64,000 nt of DNA from Xenoacremonium recifei (lineage: Eukaryota > Ascomycota > Sordariomycetes > Hypocreales > Nectriaceae): NCBI GenBank assembly GCA_012184525.1, contig WOFQ01000004.1:868001-932000 (forward strand). The letters run 5' to 3'. Both the position numbers and the translations under genes were made by a program. The notes beneath the pieces were generated by a model. The model was given only the letters and a program-made list of their open reading frames with translations. It made no database searches and was not told the DNA's origin. Numbering within the stretch: the stretch's first letter is position 1; each line of letters begins with the position of its first letter. This document shows positions 12,304 through 24,170 of this stretch, piece after piece.

Positions 12304-15300
12304 GGTGATTTGCTGCTGCTGCGGAATGCGCGGACACGTGAGGGTATTGGAGATGGGACAATGGGCTGGGCTGGGCTGGGCTGGGAGGCAGACCGTCGAG
12401 ATGGGTAGAAGGGCGAGTTAATAAGTATTCATTAGACGAAGGCAACGGTCACACCCAGCCAGACAGAGTGACCCGTGCGTATCACCAGGGGATGGGATGG
12501 GACAATGACAAGTTACAAGAGTCGAACGAAGATAAGAAGCAGCGGCTCCCAGATCTAGAAAGTTGTCAAGACGGGGGTGGTGGATCAGCACACGAACCAG
12601 GCCAGAGCCGTTCAGGATACTCATCCGGGCAGCTAAGCATCGGCCGGGTTCCTGTGGGATGATGCACGCCGAGGCGGTTCGCGCTGAAGCTTCCGGGGCA
12701 GGGCCAGCAGAAACGCGGGGGAGCAGGGGAACGAAGAGTCTGTCCACGATGATAACGAGGACTCAAAACCACGGCAGAGGCGCATCGCCATGTGCAGCCA
12801 ATGCCCGGCGTTTCCGCGCTGATAGAGTTCTAAGCCGCGGTCCGCCTCTGCCGCCGTCGTGGGGAAGGGGTTGAGTTTGTTTATTATCAAATATGGACTC
12901 GCAACAGGGTTGTGACTGGCCTGGCCGGGCTGCTATCTTCTAGAAGGGCAGCCCGGAGGTGTGAGCGGAGTCTGGTGACGATCATGCCATTCTGGTTCTG
13001 GACAATCTGACACACTTCGTCTTGCGAAGAGGCGGCGATCAGCCGTGTAAGTCTAGACAGACTTTTTCTCGCGGCTCCAGTTAAAAGGAGGCGCGAAACT
13101 GCTTCGGGGCCTCCCACCGCGGACAACCGGACCAGATTGAGGCCAAGGCCGCGGCTATAACTGCCAGAAGCAGGCTCGTGCACGTGGTGAGTCGGCACTT
13201 TGACGGGGAGAATCTCGCTGAAGAACGCCAAAACGCCAAGGCAGATATAGTCAATATGTTGCATCTTTTGACACTGCAGAGTCTCTGGGTCTTCAGCCCA
13301 GCAGGGCGCTCCTGGTCAACGGGCGAGGGGGCTTGATTTGCAGCGGAACCGACGAGTTGTGGCGCCTTTTTATTGCAGCGCGCGGTGAGGGAACGCGGAA
13401 TGGCTGATAGATAGGTGTCTCGGAGTCGCCGAAATCAAAGCAACGTCGGAGGAAACCATACCGCGGATAAAAAAAAATGTCGCCAATCCCCATGCTCAAT
13501 CACTATCTGGGCTTCAGATTGCGGCAAAAACAGACTAATCAGGAAATCAGCAATGCTGGAGACCAATAATGCTTCCGTATCATTCAAACAATATCGTGCT
13601 GTGAGACATCAGCGTCTCAACTGAAATGTCGATTCCACAGCAAAACTGCCCACAGCAAAGTGCTGGGCGACGTTCTTGTCTGGAGGGAAAAAAAGAAAAC
13701 ACCTGCAATAGATCACCATGGTGTGCAACTAGGATTCTAGCCGACAACTTAACCAACGGCTCTCCGTAAAGACCAAGATTTTCAAAGAAACTTGATCCTA
13801 GCTCCTATCGTCAAAGAGGACGGGTTTTGCAGCTTCGAATTATTGCTTACCTATGCTTCACCAGGCGTTGACGCCATTGCTACAGGGTGGAACTTCGAGA
13901 GGTTGCCCCATTGAGGTGGAAGACTATATCTTGCATGAGGGCTGAGTTGTCCTTGCGTATGTCGGGTTGCTCGAACACTTGAACAAGAGACCCAGCTGGA
14001 CTCGAGGGGCGATTAGATATGGAGGTCCTTATCGGCTTCCTTGACATTATCGCCAAGCTCGCCGACTTGGCTTCTGCCCAACGTAGAGTCCCCTCAATTA
14101 AAGTCTAGTTGATGACGTCTGCCAGGAGAGGATGACCGAAAAGAGGCACAGCAGCACAAAGGAGGCCATCGTAATTGCCCATGGAAGCTTGGAAGGTTCG
14201 AAGAGCAGCTTTTGGTTGGTACCCTCGGTCTTGCGGAGAGAGAGGTGACTGATGCCATGTAACTTTCAAAACCCACATGTTTGCGACTACCTCTTCACTT
14301 TGGTGAAAGCCTACCTTTTACCGCCAATTTCTACATGTCGACAATCTAGTCGGAAGTCCTTGTGGTGTGATACTGTCTCGCTGTCTGAAGCGGCAACGAC
14401 CAGCCGGACAGGGACACGTAGTTCAGAGCTGACGATGTCCAAGCGCCCCGGTGAGTAGTTGATATCACAATACGGAACAAATGTAGATTTGCCACAGCTG
14501 GTTCTGTAGGGCTGTGAGAGACAGCAATTGGACCCAACAGGCGACGTTGCCCGGCTAAATGTCGTCCATCCAACCCCGCGATCTTGGCAGCAGCCCGGGA
14601 TGCGAGAATCCGGGGTCAACGGACAAGCTCTCCAGATCTCCAGGCACGCGATTGATAATAGAATCTGGCTGGTGTTGACGATGACTGGTCGAAGACGGCT
14701 GCTCCACCGCGCACCGAGAGCAAGGCGGCATGGACCCGGATGAGCTGGGGAGTGCCGCAGAGAGGGTTGCTATTATGTCACAGAATCAAGATCCTGGGCG
14801 TGACTCGCCTTGACTCTGGGGAAGGCCATCATGGAGGATTTTGGGTATGCACGTGAGGTTGCAGGAGGGAGGTTCGGGTCTGAGCCGAGCCTCATGGCGA
14901 TGATGCGTATGTAATCATCGAGTGCCGCGAACCGCCGCTGGAGGACCCGCGCCTGGCCTATCGAAAGCGCTGCCCAGCCCGATAAGCAGCTGTCTCAGGT
15001 CCCTTTCACGTCCCTAAAGCTCCGGCTTCCGGCGCGATGGATCCCCAACCGGCAGCGGAGTTCAAACCCCGTGAAATCTTCAAACAAACGGAACGGCGAG
15101 TATCGTAAGACACAATTCTTCTCTGATCAGTCTTTACACCTTGTCCTCATCATCTGTTCTTCCTAAGTCGCAGGCATCGCAACCGCCTTGTCATAGCCAA
15201 TTGAGGTGCTGCAGGGACGATTGTGTCTTCTACTGGGAGTTTGAGCGCCCGGTGCCAGACGGCAGAGATCCCGGTCCTGTGGGTAAGTGAGAGAGCGGTC

Positions 15301-15449
15301 TCGACGCATGTGAACGCCTGCTGCTCGCAATTGATGCTGATGCAACGCTTTCTATAGGTCGTGCTGCATTGAGCTCTCACCGCTGCCTCTGGTGACTTTT
15401 CCCACAGCAAGCAGAAAAAAAAGAGGAAAATTTTTGGTGTCGTGACTCT
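12304..15449. other. Long intergenic region, 3.1 kb, divergent promoters
   Basis: The region lies between the permease (minus) and the glycine decarboxylase gene (plus), so it holds both promoters. Short open frames such as 12887-13264 on the minus strand and 14094-14276 have no family signal and were not accepted. The 13.4-13.9 kb part is relatively AT-rich, while 14.8-15.1 kb is GC-rich and leads into the 5' region of the P-protein gene. No RNA gene seen. Confidence 0.5.
12363..12385. repeat. (GGGCT)4 short tandem repeat
   Basis: Four perfect GGGCT units plus a GGG end, about 60-80 bp upstream of the permease start codon, so probably in its 5' leader or core promoter. On the minus (coding) strand the repeat reads AGCCC. 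Read directly from the sequence; no function known. Confidence 0.9.
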
Positions 15450-15943
15450 ATGATGCTGACCTCGGCTACTTCCCGGCGGCTGGGCCAGCGCCTCTGCCGT
15501 CGCCCCGGCCTCATCACAACAACTCGCATCGTGCCGCGAGTTGGCGGCAGCTTCACCCAATCCTTCTCGTCCCAGGCTTCACTCCGCGCTGCCACGCGCT
15601 TCTCCGACTCGCCGGCCATTGCAGACCTGCGCCAGCATGAGCTGTTCTCGCGGAGGCACATCGGCAGCGTGCCCGAGGAGCTGCCCGAGATGCTCAAGGT
15701 GCTAGATCCGCCCGTTGCGTCTATGGAGGAGTTCCTGCAGCAGACTATTCCGCCTCAGGTGCGTCGAAAGACGACCGATCTCGACTTGGTTGAGCAGTGG
15801 GATGAGACCAGCGCGGCCGAGGCTGTGCCTCCTGAGGGCCGGCCTGAGCATTTCATTCAGCAGAAGATGCGTGAGCTCGGGGCCAAGAACACGGCCTATG
15901 AGTCCTTCATCGGTGCTGGTTACTATGGTACTCTCGTGCCCCA

Positions 15944-15975
<32 letters not shown>

Positions 15976-17402
15976 CTTGGTATACCAGCTACACGCCCTA
16001 CCAGGCCGAGATCAGTCAGGGCCGACTGGAGTCACTGCTTAACTTCCAGACCGTCATTACCGACCTGACGGGCCTCGATATCGCCAATGCGTCCGTCCTT
16101 GATGAGGCCACTGCTGCGGCCGAGGCCATGACGCTCGCCTACAGCAGCGCTCCCGTCAAGGGCTCCAAGAAGACCTTCGTTGTTTCCGAGACTTGCCACC
16201 CGCAGACTATCGCCGTGCTGGAGTCACGAGCTCAGGGCTTTGGCATCGACGTTGTTGTTGGCGACGTGCTCGCTGACGACTGCAAGCTCATCAAGGAGAA
16301 CAAGGGCACGCTCATCGGCACGCTGGTCCAGTACCCCGACACCCACGGCGGTGTCTTCGACTACCAGAACCTCTCCAACTTGGTCCACGAGCAGAAGGCT
16401 CTGCTCTGCGTCGCCACCGACCTGCTGGCCCTGACGATGCTCAAGGCCCCTGGCGAGTTCGGCGCTGACATTGCCGTCGGCAGTGCTCAGCGTCTTGGTG
16501 TGCCGCTGGGCTACGGCGGTCCTCATGCGGCTTTCTTCGCTTGCGCTGAGAAGTTCAAGCGTAAGATGCCCGGCCGTCTGGTCGGTGTTTCTAAGGATCG
16601 TCTGGGTAAGCGTGCGCTACGACTCGCTCTGCAGACACGTGAGCAGCACATTCGTCGAGAGAAGGCCACGAGTAACATCTGCACGGCGCAGGCACTGCTG
16701 GCTAATATGGCGGCCTTCTACGCCATCTACCACGGCCCCAAGGGGCTGAAGACCATCGCTCAGGATATCTGGAGCAAGACTCGCCTGGCGCAGGAGCTGA
16801 TTGTGCAGAAGGGCCAGTTTAAGTTGTACACCAAGGGTCTGCGGGATGATGGCTCTGTTCTCTTCGACACTGTGACCTTTGAGGCATCCCCTGAGGTTGT
16901 CTCGCAAGTCCACGAGAAGGCGTCGCTTCAGGAGATCAACCTGCGACGAATTGACGCGACCCGAGTCGGTTTCTCCATGCACGAGGGCGTCTCCTTCGAG
17001 ACCCTTGGCAAGCTGCTCAAGTGCTTCGGCGTCTCGGCTGAGGAATTTGATGTTGCTGTCAATGGCAACTCGTTCATCGTTGACGAAGCCATTCCCGCCC
17101 ACCTCACGCGCCAGACCTCTTACCTCCAGCAGCCCGTCTTCAACCAGTACCACTCTGAGACCGAGCTCCTCCGCTACATCTACCACCTCCAGTACAAGGA
17201 TCTTTCCCTCGTCCACTCCATGATTCCCCTGGGCTCCTGCACCATGAAGCTCAACGCCACCACCGAGATGCTCGCCGTCTCGGACCCCAACATGTCCAAC
17301 ATCCACCCCTTCGCTCCCGTTGAGCAGGCCTCGGGATACCAGGCCCTCATCAGCTCCCTCGCCAAGAACTTGGCTACCGTCACTGGCATGGACGATGTCA
17401 GC

Positions 17403-17433
<31 letters not shown>

Positions 17434-18614
17434 TCGCTGGCCTGCGTGTCATTAAGAAGTACCACGCCAGCCAGCCCGGCGGCGAGCGCAGGACCGTCTG
17501 CCTCATTCCCGTGTCGGCGCACGGCACGAACCCCGCCAGTGCTGCCATGGCCGGCATGAAGGTCGTGCCCATTAAGTGTGATTCTAAGACTGGAAACCTC
17601 GACATCGAGGACTTGAAGGCCAAGTGCGCCAAGCACTCTGACGAGCTTGCTGCCATCATGATCACTTACCCTAGCACCTTTGGTGTGTTCGAGCCCGAGG
17701 TCAAGCAGGTCTGCGAGATCGTCCACAAGAACGGCGGTCTGGTGTACATGGACGGTGCCAACCTCAACGCCCAGATCGGTCTCTGCAGCCCTGGAGATAT
17801 CGGTGCTGATGTATGCCACCTGAACCTGCACAAGACCTTCTGTATCCCCCACGGCGGCGGCGGTCCTGGAGTTGGCCCCATTGCCGTGAAGCAGCATCTT
17901 ACGCCTTACCTGCCCGGTCACCCCGAGATCGATCCTCAACGAGGCGACGAGGCTCGCAAGGCCACCGCCGTTGCCCCTATCAGCGCTGCCCCCTGGGGAA
18001 GCGCCTCTATCCTGCCCATCAGCCACACCTACATGCTCATGATGGGCGGCAAGGGCCTGACGCAGCAGACCGGCGTCGCCCTGCTCAACGCCAACTACAT
18101 CATGTCCCGCCTCCTCCCGCACTACAAGGTGGCCTACACCAACGCCAACGGCCGCTGCGCCCACGAATTCATCCTCGACGTGCGGCCCCTCAAGGAAACC
18201 GCCGGCGTCGAAGCCGTCGACATCGCCAAGCGCCTGCAGGACTACGGCTTCCACGCACCCACCATGAGCTGGCCCGTGGCCAACACGCTGATGATCGAGC
18301 CCACGGAGTCGGAGTCGCGCGCCGAGCTGGACCGCTTCTGCGACGCGCTGATCCAGATCCGCGCCGAGATCGCGGCCATCGAGCGCGGCGACGTGCCTCG
18401 CGTGGGCAACGTGCTGAAGAACGCGCCGCACCCGCAGCACGACCTGCTGAGCGCGGAGTGGGAGCGGCCGTACTCGCGCGAGGAGGCCGCGTATCCGCTG
18501 CCGTGGTTGCGTGAGAAGAAGATGTGGCCGTCGGTGGCGCGCGTGGATGATGCGTTTGGCGATACCAATTTGTTCTGCACGTGTCCGCCGGTGGAGGGGA
18601 GTGAGGATCTGTGA
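15450..18614 (+). CDS. GCV2: Glycine dehydrogenase (decarboxylating), glycine cleavage system P-protein, mitochondrial
   Basis: A single 1,054-codon exon, full length for the eukaryotic P-protein. It decarboxylates glycine with pyridoxal phosphate and hands the aminomethyl group to the lipoyl arm of H-protein. Residues 1 to about 45 are Arg/Ser/Thr-rich without acids, a mitochondrial presequence; the N-terminal module starts at FSRRHIGSVPEE. The PLP-binding lysine is K795 in HLNLHKTFCIPHGGGGPGVG; the substrate-side motif MIPLGSCTMKLNATTEM is also present. Two ATGs in tandem (15450, 15453) are possible starts. Coding DNA is strongly C/G-biased at third positions, which also leaves a spurious 607-codon frame on the opposite strand. 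Its partner H-protein lies 1.1 kb downstream and mitochondrial SHMT about 5.6 kb further. Confidence 0.98.
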
Positions 18615-18974
18615 GGGAGTGGGAATTTGTTAGGGAAAAGTCAACCTAATCAACATAGAGTAGCGATTTGTTTTTCAAGTCTAGAGTTTCAACAATTCTC
18701 TAGCATTTTGAGTAGATAGTCTTCAATAATGATCATGAAGCACCAAAAAAACTGTTCGTGGTGATGGGAAATACGTACTGTGATCTGGTGTAAATGTCTT
18801 ATGTAAGCCGGGACCCTCTGCAAAACGGCGTAAAAGTGCTGCGTGCGGAAATATGTTTCTCCGCGAAACGGCATATGTGTCGACCTCTCATTCTCAGTCG
18901 CGATTCAGCCAGCACACCGCGACGCACCGAACAGCTCACTCATCCGCGACCCATCCAGGGACGCTAAAACCATC
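18615..18974. other. Short intergenic region
   Basis: These 360 bases hold the 3' end of the P-protein gene and the promoter/5' leader of the Kish gene. No other feature seen. Confidence 0.6.
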
Positions 18975-19298
18975 ATGGTAGCTTCATCTCATCGAAAATA
19001 TCGGGTAAACAGCCGCTGATTATCTTTAATGCAGACTGCGCTCTTCAACTTCGAGTCCCTGATTTTCGTCCTCCTGTTGGCGATCTGCACTTCTGCCTAC
19101 GTGCATCAGATCTTCCCCAGGATTCTAGACTCCAACAAGAACGGGTACGTGCTTCAACTCTTCAAGTATTGTCGTCGCATTCAGTCTAACCTGGCTAGGT
19201 CGTTGGGTATCATCTGGAAGTTCGCTAGGATTGGCGAACGGCTGAGTCCGTACATCAGCATAGCCTGCGTCGTCATGGCCATACGGCTCCTGCTCTGA
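18975..19298 (+). CDS. KSH1: Kish/TMEM167 homologue, Golgi secretory-pathway small membrane protein
   Basis: Three exons: 18975-18977 (only the ATG), 19035-19144 and 19199-19298, giving 70 aa, close to the usual size of about 72. The sequence has two membrane helices separated by the conserved loop: TALFNFESLIFVLLLAICTS, then FPRILDSNKNG and WKFARIGERLSPY before the second helix. Kish proteins are essential for early secretory traffic in yeast. The ATG exon is chosen because splicing it to 19035 gives the family start MTALFNF, with a good donor (GTAGCT) and a TTTAATGCAG acceptor; the alternative ATG at 19029 would add MQ in place of M. The second intron (19145-19198) is 54 nt, with donor GTACGT. 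Confidence 0.85.
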
Positions 19299-19699
19299 GT
19301 CTGATGGTTGAGATTGGACATGTACAAAAATTTGAGGGCTATTGGAGCTAGGACGGTCGACATGATTTTTGACGGTTTGGGACATTGGCTTCATGCGGTA
19401 ATTGCACCTACATAATGCTTATTTGCTTGCAGCATTTCCATGTCATTATAGAGCGTTTTTATTGTAAAGAATTGCCGAGGACGAACAAAAATGCGTCTAT
19501 GGATTTTTTCAGCAGTCTTATTTCTTGTGCTGCCCTTTTTGCCCCCCGACAACCACCTTTGGCCGGATCAACATTTGAAAACATTGACCCGATGCGGATT
19601 TCCTAAGGCCGGCTAAAGGATAAACATTTTCCGAAGTACATGGATCATATATTTCTCGAAGTTTTTGGGGTTAATCGGAAGGGCTTAAACATCTTATCT
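19299..19699. other. Intergenic region between convergent genes
   Basis: About 400 bases holding the 3' ends of the Kish gene (plus) and the H-protein gene (minus). T-rich, no other feature seen. Confidence 0.6.
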
Positions 19700-20323
19700 C
19701 TATTTGTCATGAGTATGCTTTGCATACGCTCCCTCATCCATCAAAGCCTCAATTCCGGAGACGTCAGCTGCCTCAACCTTTATCAACCAGGCTTCTCCTT
19801 CGGGATCCTTTCCTACATTGGCAGGAGAATCATTCAGCGGCTCATTGACCTCAACTACGGTTCCAGAAACCGGAGAGTTGATGTCCGAGGCCGACTTTAC
19901 AGACTCCACGACACCAAAAGCCTCGCCATCGGTTGTCTCATCTCCGATGCTCGGGAGCTCGACATAAACGACGTCACCGAGAGCTTCAGCGGCGTATTTT
20001 GAAATACCAATGGTACCTTTTGATGGACAAGGTCAGCGTCGTCTCCTTGTGCTAATAGAGATTCTTACATGTCTTTCCGTCCGCTCCAACGTCTATCCAC
20101 TCATGGCTTTCCGTATATCTTCTTTGTGAGACTAGTAAATCAGTGAATGCGCTGCAACCCATAGATTAAGCTGTCACGTACATGAGACGGATGCTGACAG
20201 GTATCTTCTTTGTATGAGTCCGCCATACGCAGGGCGAGCAACAGCTTTTGTGGAGGATCGAAGCAAGGACGCAGTAATTTCAGAGCCATGGGCTCGTAAA
20301 CATCTTGAGAATACAGAAGCCAT
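19700..20323 (-). CDS. GCV3: Glycine cleavage system H-protein (lipoyl carrier), mitochondrial
   Basis: Three exons on the minus strand: 20323-20182, 20131-20069 and 20016-19700, joining in frame to 173 aa. H-protein carries the aminomethyl intermediate from P-protein on a lipoyl-lysine. A presequence of about 45 residues (Arg, Ser, Ala-rich, no acids) precedes the domain, which begins RRYTESHEWIDV; the lipoylated lysine is K109 in VVESVKSASDINSPVSG. The YAAEALGDVVYVELP segment is the family's most conserved stretch. Introns have donors GTACGT and GTAAGA and acceptors ACTAG and AAAAG. The start ATG is preceded by CATC. Length and motifs are complete, so the gene looks functional. Confidence 0.93.
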
Positions 20324-21856
20324 GATGCAAGAGAGATGATACCTTGGATTTAGAAGAGCGTGTACTGAAACTCACGGGAAGTATGGAATAAGCATCGGCG
20401 AAACCACCATGAAGCAAGGACATTGTCATTAACCCTCGCGCCGGCTGGCGGTCTCATGGTGAGACTCAAGGGCCCATAATTCGGAACCTAGATCATCTCG
20501 CCTGAACCCTTCATCCCAGTCTATCTCACGAACTATTTGCCGCTGTCATGCCTGAGAACACGAGCGCGGCTCGCGTTCATGGCATTATCGTCATCTCAAA
20601 TCGCAAGTACTACTACTTAGACCCCCCACGCTCTGCGTCCTGTGCCCTTTCACCGGTAGCCAATCACAGACGGAGCCGCGCTGGATCACCACCAATGGAC
20701 CACTCACAAACTGGACCGCGGTGCCACTTTGGGGCAAAATAGCCCGAGTCCTCAAGTATCGAGGTACTTCGAGATCTGTAAGTTCAGGGCGGCTTCGAGA
20801 TTCAGGTGCGCTTGGCGAGCTGTGTTACGGATGAACCGGCTCCTTGCGGCGCGCCCAGATCTGCCAATCTAGGCCTGGGATGGCATCGACAATCAATGAC
20901 GATCCTGGAATAGCGTTTGGCGGGGAAATGCGGTGGACGCTAGAGGACAAGAATCTCATGATCTTGGGATGACGTCTTCCCCTAGCAAGAAGGTGTTCCA
21001 AGAAGTTCATTGGGATTGGTGATAGTGTACATGAGACTATGGAACGCAGGGGAAGGCGACTCCTTTTCTTCTCTTCTTCAAACTGCAAGTCATTGTGTCT
21101 ATATCTGTGACTTTAGTGAGGTGCAGTGAGAGGATGATAGCTAGCTAGACAACGCGGGAAAGCCTGGCTTGCCAAGAGGCCACTCAACCATTTAGACAAA
21201 TACATAATAATAGGCATTGACTATCAAGCAACCCCGCTGAGTAGCCAACACCCTCTTTGCACTCTCAGATTGAGGTTAGGTAGGGTCAGGGTGGTCAGGG
21301 TTAGGTTAGGGATTCAGATGTGAATCAGGGATTTATATTTAGGATTTATTCAGTATATAAATTAAGAAAAATAATTTAAAAATAGAAATTAATTAAGATA
21401 TATTATAATATTTATATTTCTTATTTTAATTTTGGAATGCTGGCTAGTGAAAAGGTGGTGTTTGTTAGTCGGGCCCTCACAGCGGTCGAAGAACAGCTAA
21501 GAACAGTCCATTCGAAATTCTCACAGGTCATTTTTCGTGACCCATGCATTGGCATTTTCTGGCGGCCCTGATATCCTCATTGCAATCAACTGGTCAAATG
21601 TCCCCCCCACGGAGCTGAAAGCTGAACATTTCTTGGCTGCCATCCTCCAACCAGTCAAGTGTCGCCACGCATGAACGAAATATGGGGAGCAACGAAGCAA
21701 CGCTGAAAGCCACATCATGAGTTTTGGAAAATCGTATCAAGTTCAGCTTGCTCAACGATTTTGATCTGAATATCGTCAGTCGTTTTCCTCCCAACACAGT
21801 TCACGAATCTGCAGTAGGCATTGAAGCAATTTTTCACGGGCGTGTTGTAAAACGTC
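20324..21856. other. Intergenic region with AT-rich island and telomere-like G-rich stretch
   Basis: This is the divergent spacer between the H-protein gene and a HET gene. 20324-21200 holds only short unsupported frames. 21271-21313 carries TTAGG/AGGGT-like units on the plus strand, directly followed by a strongly AT-rich block at about 21330-21434. Together these resemble a decayed, possibly RIP-mutated repeat rather than a gene. Confidence 0.55.
21330..21434. repeat. AT-rich island next to TTAGGG-like units
   Basis: About 105 bases almost devoid of G and C (long ATTTA, AATTAA and TATAAT runs), abutting at 21271-21313 a G-rich stretch containing GGGTTAGGTTAGGG. The contrast with the flanks is abrupt. 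Such islands in ascomycetes are often remnants of repeats mutated by RIP. No coding capacity. Confidence 0.5.
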
Positions 21857-23983
21857 ATGCCTTCTCAGCTGCTTCGCCCATTTCAGCCATCTGGTCAAGA
21901 GCTAAAAGACCTCAATGATCGACTTTGCACTTCTTGTGTCCCTTTGATAGTGTGGCTCTGCCAAGAATGGCCGAAAGAAGATTCATCCATCTGGAGACGC
22001 CGCCGTGGGCTCTTTGGGGGCCACACGAAGTTCGCCGCGCTCGTGCACCTTGATAATACTGTTTCGACACTCCTCAGCTCTGCACAAAACTGCCCTCTCT
22101 GTGCTTTGATATACGAGAATTTACGTCCAGAATCCGAAGGTGACCTTTATTATGATATCAAAATATTCCTTACAACGCCCCACGAGTTCTGGGTCTGGTG
22201 TCGTAGCACGCCAACGGGTAGCAGATGGACTGCAACAAGTGGCCAAGTTCATTTTGGTCTTTACCAGGGGAAGGCTCATGAAGACACAGAAGGGTGCTCT
22301 AAGGTTTTCTGGGCCTGGAATGACCAGACTGCGACGGAGCGTCTTCAAGCTGTTCCGCCAGAATATCCATGCACCGATGAAGCCCTTGAGATCCTTCGAC
22401 AGCTTATGAAAAACTGCGAAAAGAATCACGAGATTTGTCGACACACGAGGGTTTCCTCTCAACTTCCAAAGCGTGTCATCGATGTATCAGCATGTCCGGA
22501 TAGGATTTCCTTACACGAATCACAGGGCGAAGCTGGACCATATGTAGCTCTGAGCTACTGCTGGGGCTCCGCACTTCCGCTCAAAACAACGACAAAGACC
22601 ATCGACGCTCACCGCGAGGGCATAAGCATGAACGAAATTCCGGCTACAATACGAGATGCCATACTTATTTCAAAGAGCCTCGGCTTCAAATACCTATGGA
22701 TCGACGCACTTTGCATTATTCAAGATGACCCAGGAGACTGGGTTGACCAATCCCGACAGATGGCAAATATTTATCGAGGATGTGCACTCAATATTTGTGC
22801 AGCAGATGCTGTAGATTGCGGCTCTGGCATGCTGCCAACTGTTCATGATACACTTTTGCATGTATCGAACCTGGAACCAAAAGAGGACGGTGGTGCCGAA
22901 GCCGTGTTCATTGCTCCTTGCAGGGATCGGGAATTCATCTTGGATATGGACAACTGCAAACTGAACAGTCGGGGATGGGTCTTTCAGGAGGGACTTGTTT
23001 CTGTCGCCAGTCTATACGTGACTCACAGAGACGGCCTGGCCTGGCGTTGCTGTACCACGGATGGTACCCTCTCTGCCTTAATGCTCAATTCGACGTCAGC
23101 AGACGGTGTTAAAACTTCCCTAACGCTGAAACGATCCTGGGCTGACACATTCCGCAAGATGGACTCCGGTGCTAGCTCCATCTCTAATGACACCAGAGAA
23201 GATCGGAAAGTCGAATACGAGGGTGGCAGCGAGGAGAGACTTCTTTTTGGAACTTGGTACGACTGGATCAATACATTCACCGAGAAACAACTCACGAAAG
23301 AGTCAGATAGGCTCCCTGCCGTTGCAGGTCTGGCAGCCCTCATCGCCCAGGAGTCACGAATGACATACATTGCAGGTTTGTGGAAAGAAGATCTGGTGGT
23401 GGGGCTCAGTTGGATGTCTCCAGACGGATCTACCAAGCTTCGCTCAAAAACCTTGCCTTCCTGGAGCTGGGGTTCGTATACAGGGAGTATAGAATACAGC
23501 TTCTTCTTCAGCATGCATATGAGGCACAGGGGAAAGCTGGAGGTCTCAGAATCATACGATCTCCAGATTCTAGACGTCAAGGTTCAGGAAGAATTCCCAG
23601 GAAGCTATGGCGCAGTTCGGCAGGCCAGTATTGAAGCCATCGGCACAGTACAGAAAGGAAGAAACTTCCGGGTTAATACTTGGTTACGGGAGTGCAATTT
23701 CGACGATTCACAGGCCATGACTTCCGGCGACGACAAGACGGAGTCGTTATACTTCCTCCGTCTCACCTCGGTCTCTAGATACAAGCCACATGAGGAGAAC
23801 GGGCCGTATATCTTCTTTCTTATGCTTGAAAAAGCAGATGAACGGGAAAACGTTTTCCGGCGTGTGGGTTGTGGCTTTGTTAACGGATCTTCGAAGTATT
23901 ATCACAGCGACGGGGCGATCAGGCCTTCTCCAGATGAAGACATATTTGCATCTAGTAAAAGGCTGAGGCTATCACTCGTTTGA
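21857..23983 (+). CDS. HET-domain protein (heterokaryon incompatibility family)
   Basis: Single exon, 708 aa. The three HET blocks are clear: PYVALSYCWG at about residues 229-238, YLWIDALCIIQDD at about 279-291, and the following MANIYRGCALNICAADA at about 302-318; GWVFQE lies further on. An N-terminal Cys-rich lead (NCPLCALIY) is usual in this family. HET domains are TIR-related and trigger cell death after non-self recognition between hyphae in studied cases; most family members are uncharacterised. No extra recognised domain follows the HET domain; the C-terminal half is typical variable sequence with LPSWSWGSYTG, the usual late-family motif. The start is the ATG at 21857. Confidence 0.93.
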   Translation: MPSQLLRPFQPSGQELKDLNDRLCTSCVPLIVWLCQEWPKEDSSIWRRRRGLFGGHTKFAALVHLDNTVSTLLSSAQNCPLCALIYENLRPESEGDLYYDIKIFLTTPHEFWVWCRSTPTGSRWTATSGQVHFGLYQGKAHEDTEGCSKVFWAWNDQTATERLQAVPPEYPCTDEALEILRQLMKNCEKNHEICRHTRVSSQLPKRVIDVSACPDRISLHESQGEAGPYVALSYCWGSALPLKTTTKTIDAHREGISMNEIPATIRDAILISKSLGFKYLWIDALCIIQDDPGDWVDQSRQMANIYRGCALNICAADAVDCGSGMLPTVHDTLLHVSNLEPKEDGGAEAVFIAPCRDREFILDMDNCKLNSRGWVFQEGLVSVASLYVTHRDGLAWRCCTTDGTLSALMLNSTSADGVKTSLTLKRSWADTFRKMDSGASSISNDTREDRKVEYEGGSEERLLFGTWYDWINTFTEKQLTKESDRLPAVAGLAALIAQESRMTYIAGLWKEDLVVGLSWMSPDGSTKLRSKTLPSWSWGSYTGSIEYSFFFSMHMRHRGKLEVSESYDLQILDVKVQEEFPGSYGAVRQASIEAIGTVQKGRNFRVNTWLRECNFDDSQAMTSGDDKTESLYFLRLTSVSRYKPHEENGPYIFFLMLEKADERENVFRRVGCGFVNGSSKYYHSDGAIRPSPDEDIFASSKRLRLSLV

Positions 23984-24170
23984 ACTGCTTGGGAAGATAT
24001 TTTATAATTTGCCTTGAGCATTGACTTGAAGTTTGATCAACTGCTAAATATTTTATAAGTCGAGCCTCTGATACCTAGTAGACTCTTTAAACCCAAATCC
24101 CCATAATGTTGTTGAAACTTAAACTCCAAAACTCATCGCGCATGATACCATTTTTATATAATCAGACCGT

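Noticed and set aside
12887..13264. 125-codon minus-strand frame
   Set aside because: No recognisable domain, and no coding-like sequence continues across neighbouring splice sites.
16617..18440. 607-codon open frame antisense to the P-protein gene
   Set aside because: It is a shadow of the GC-rich third positions of GCV2: His/Val/Gly/Ala-rich, with no family resemblance.
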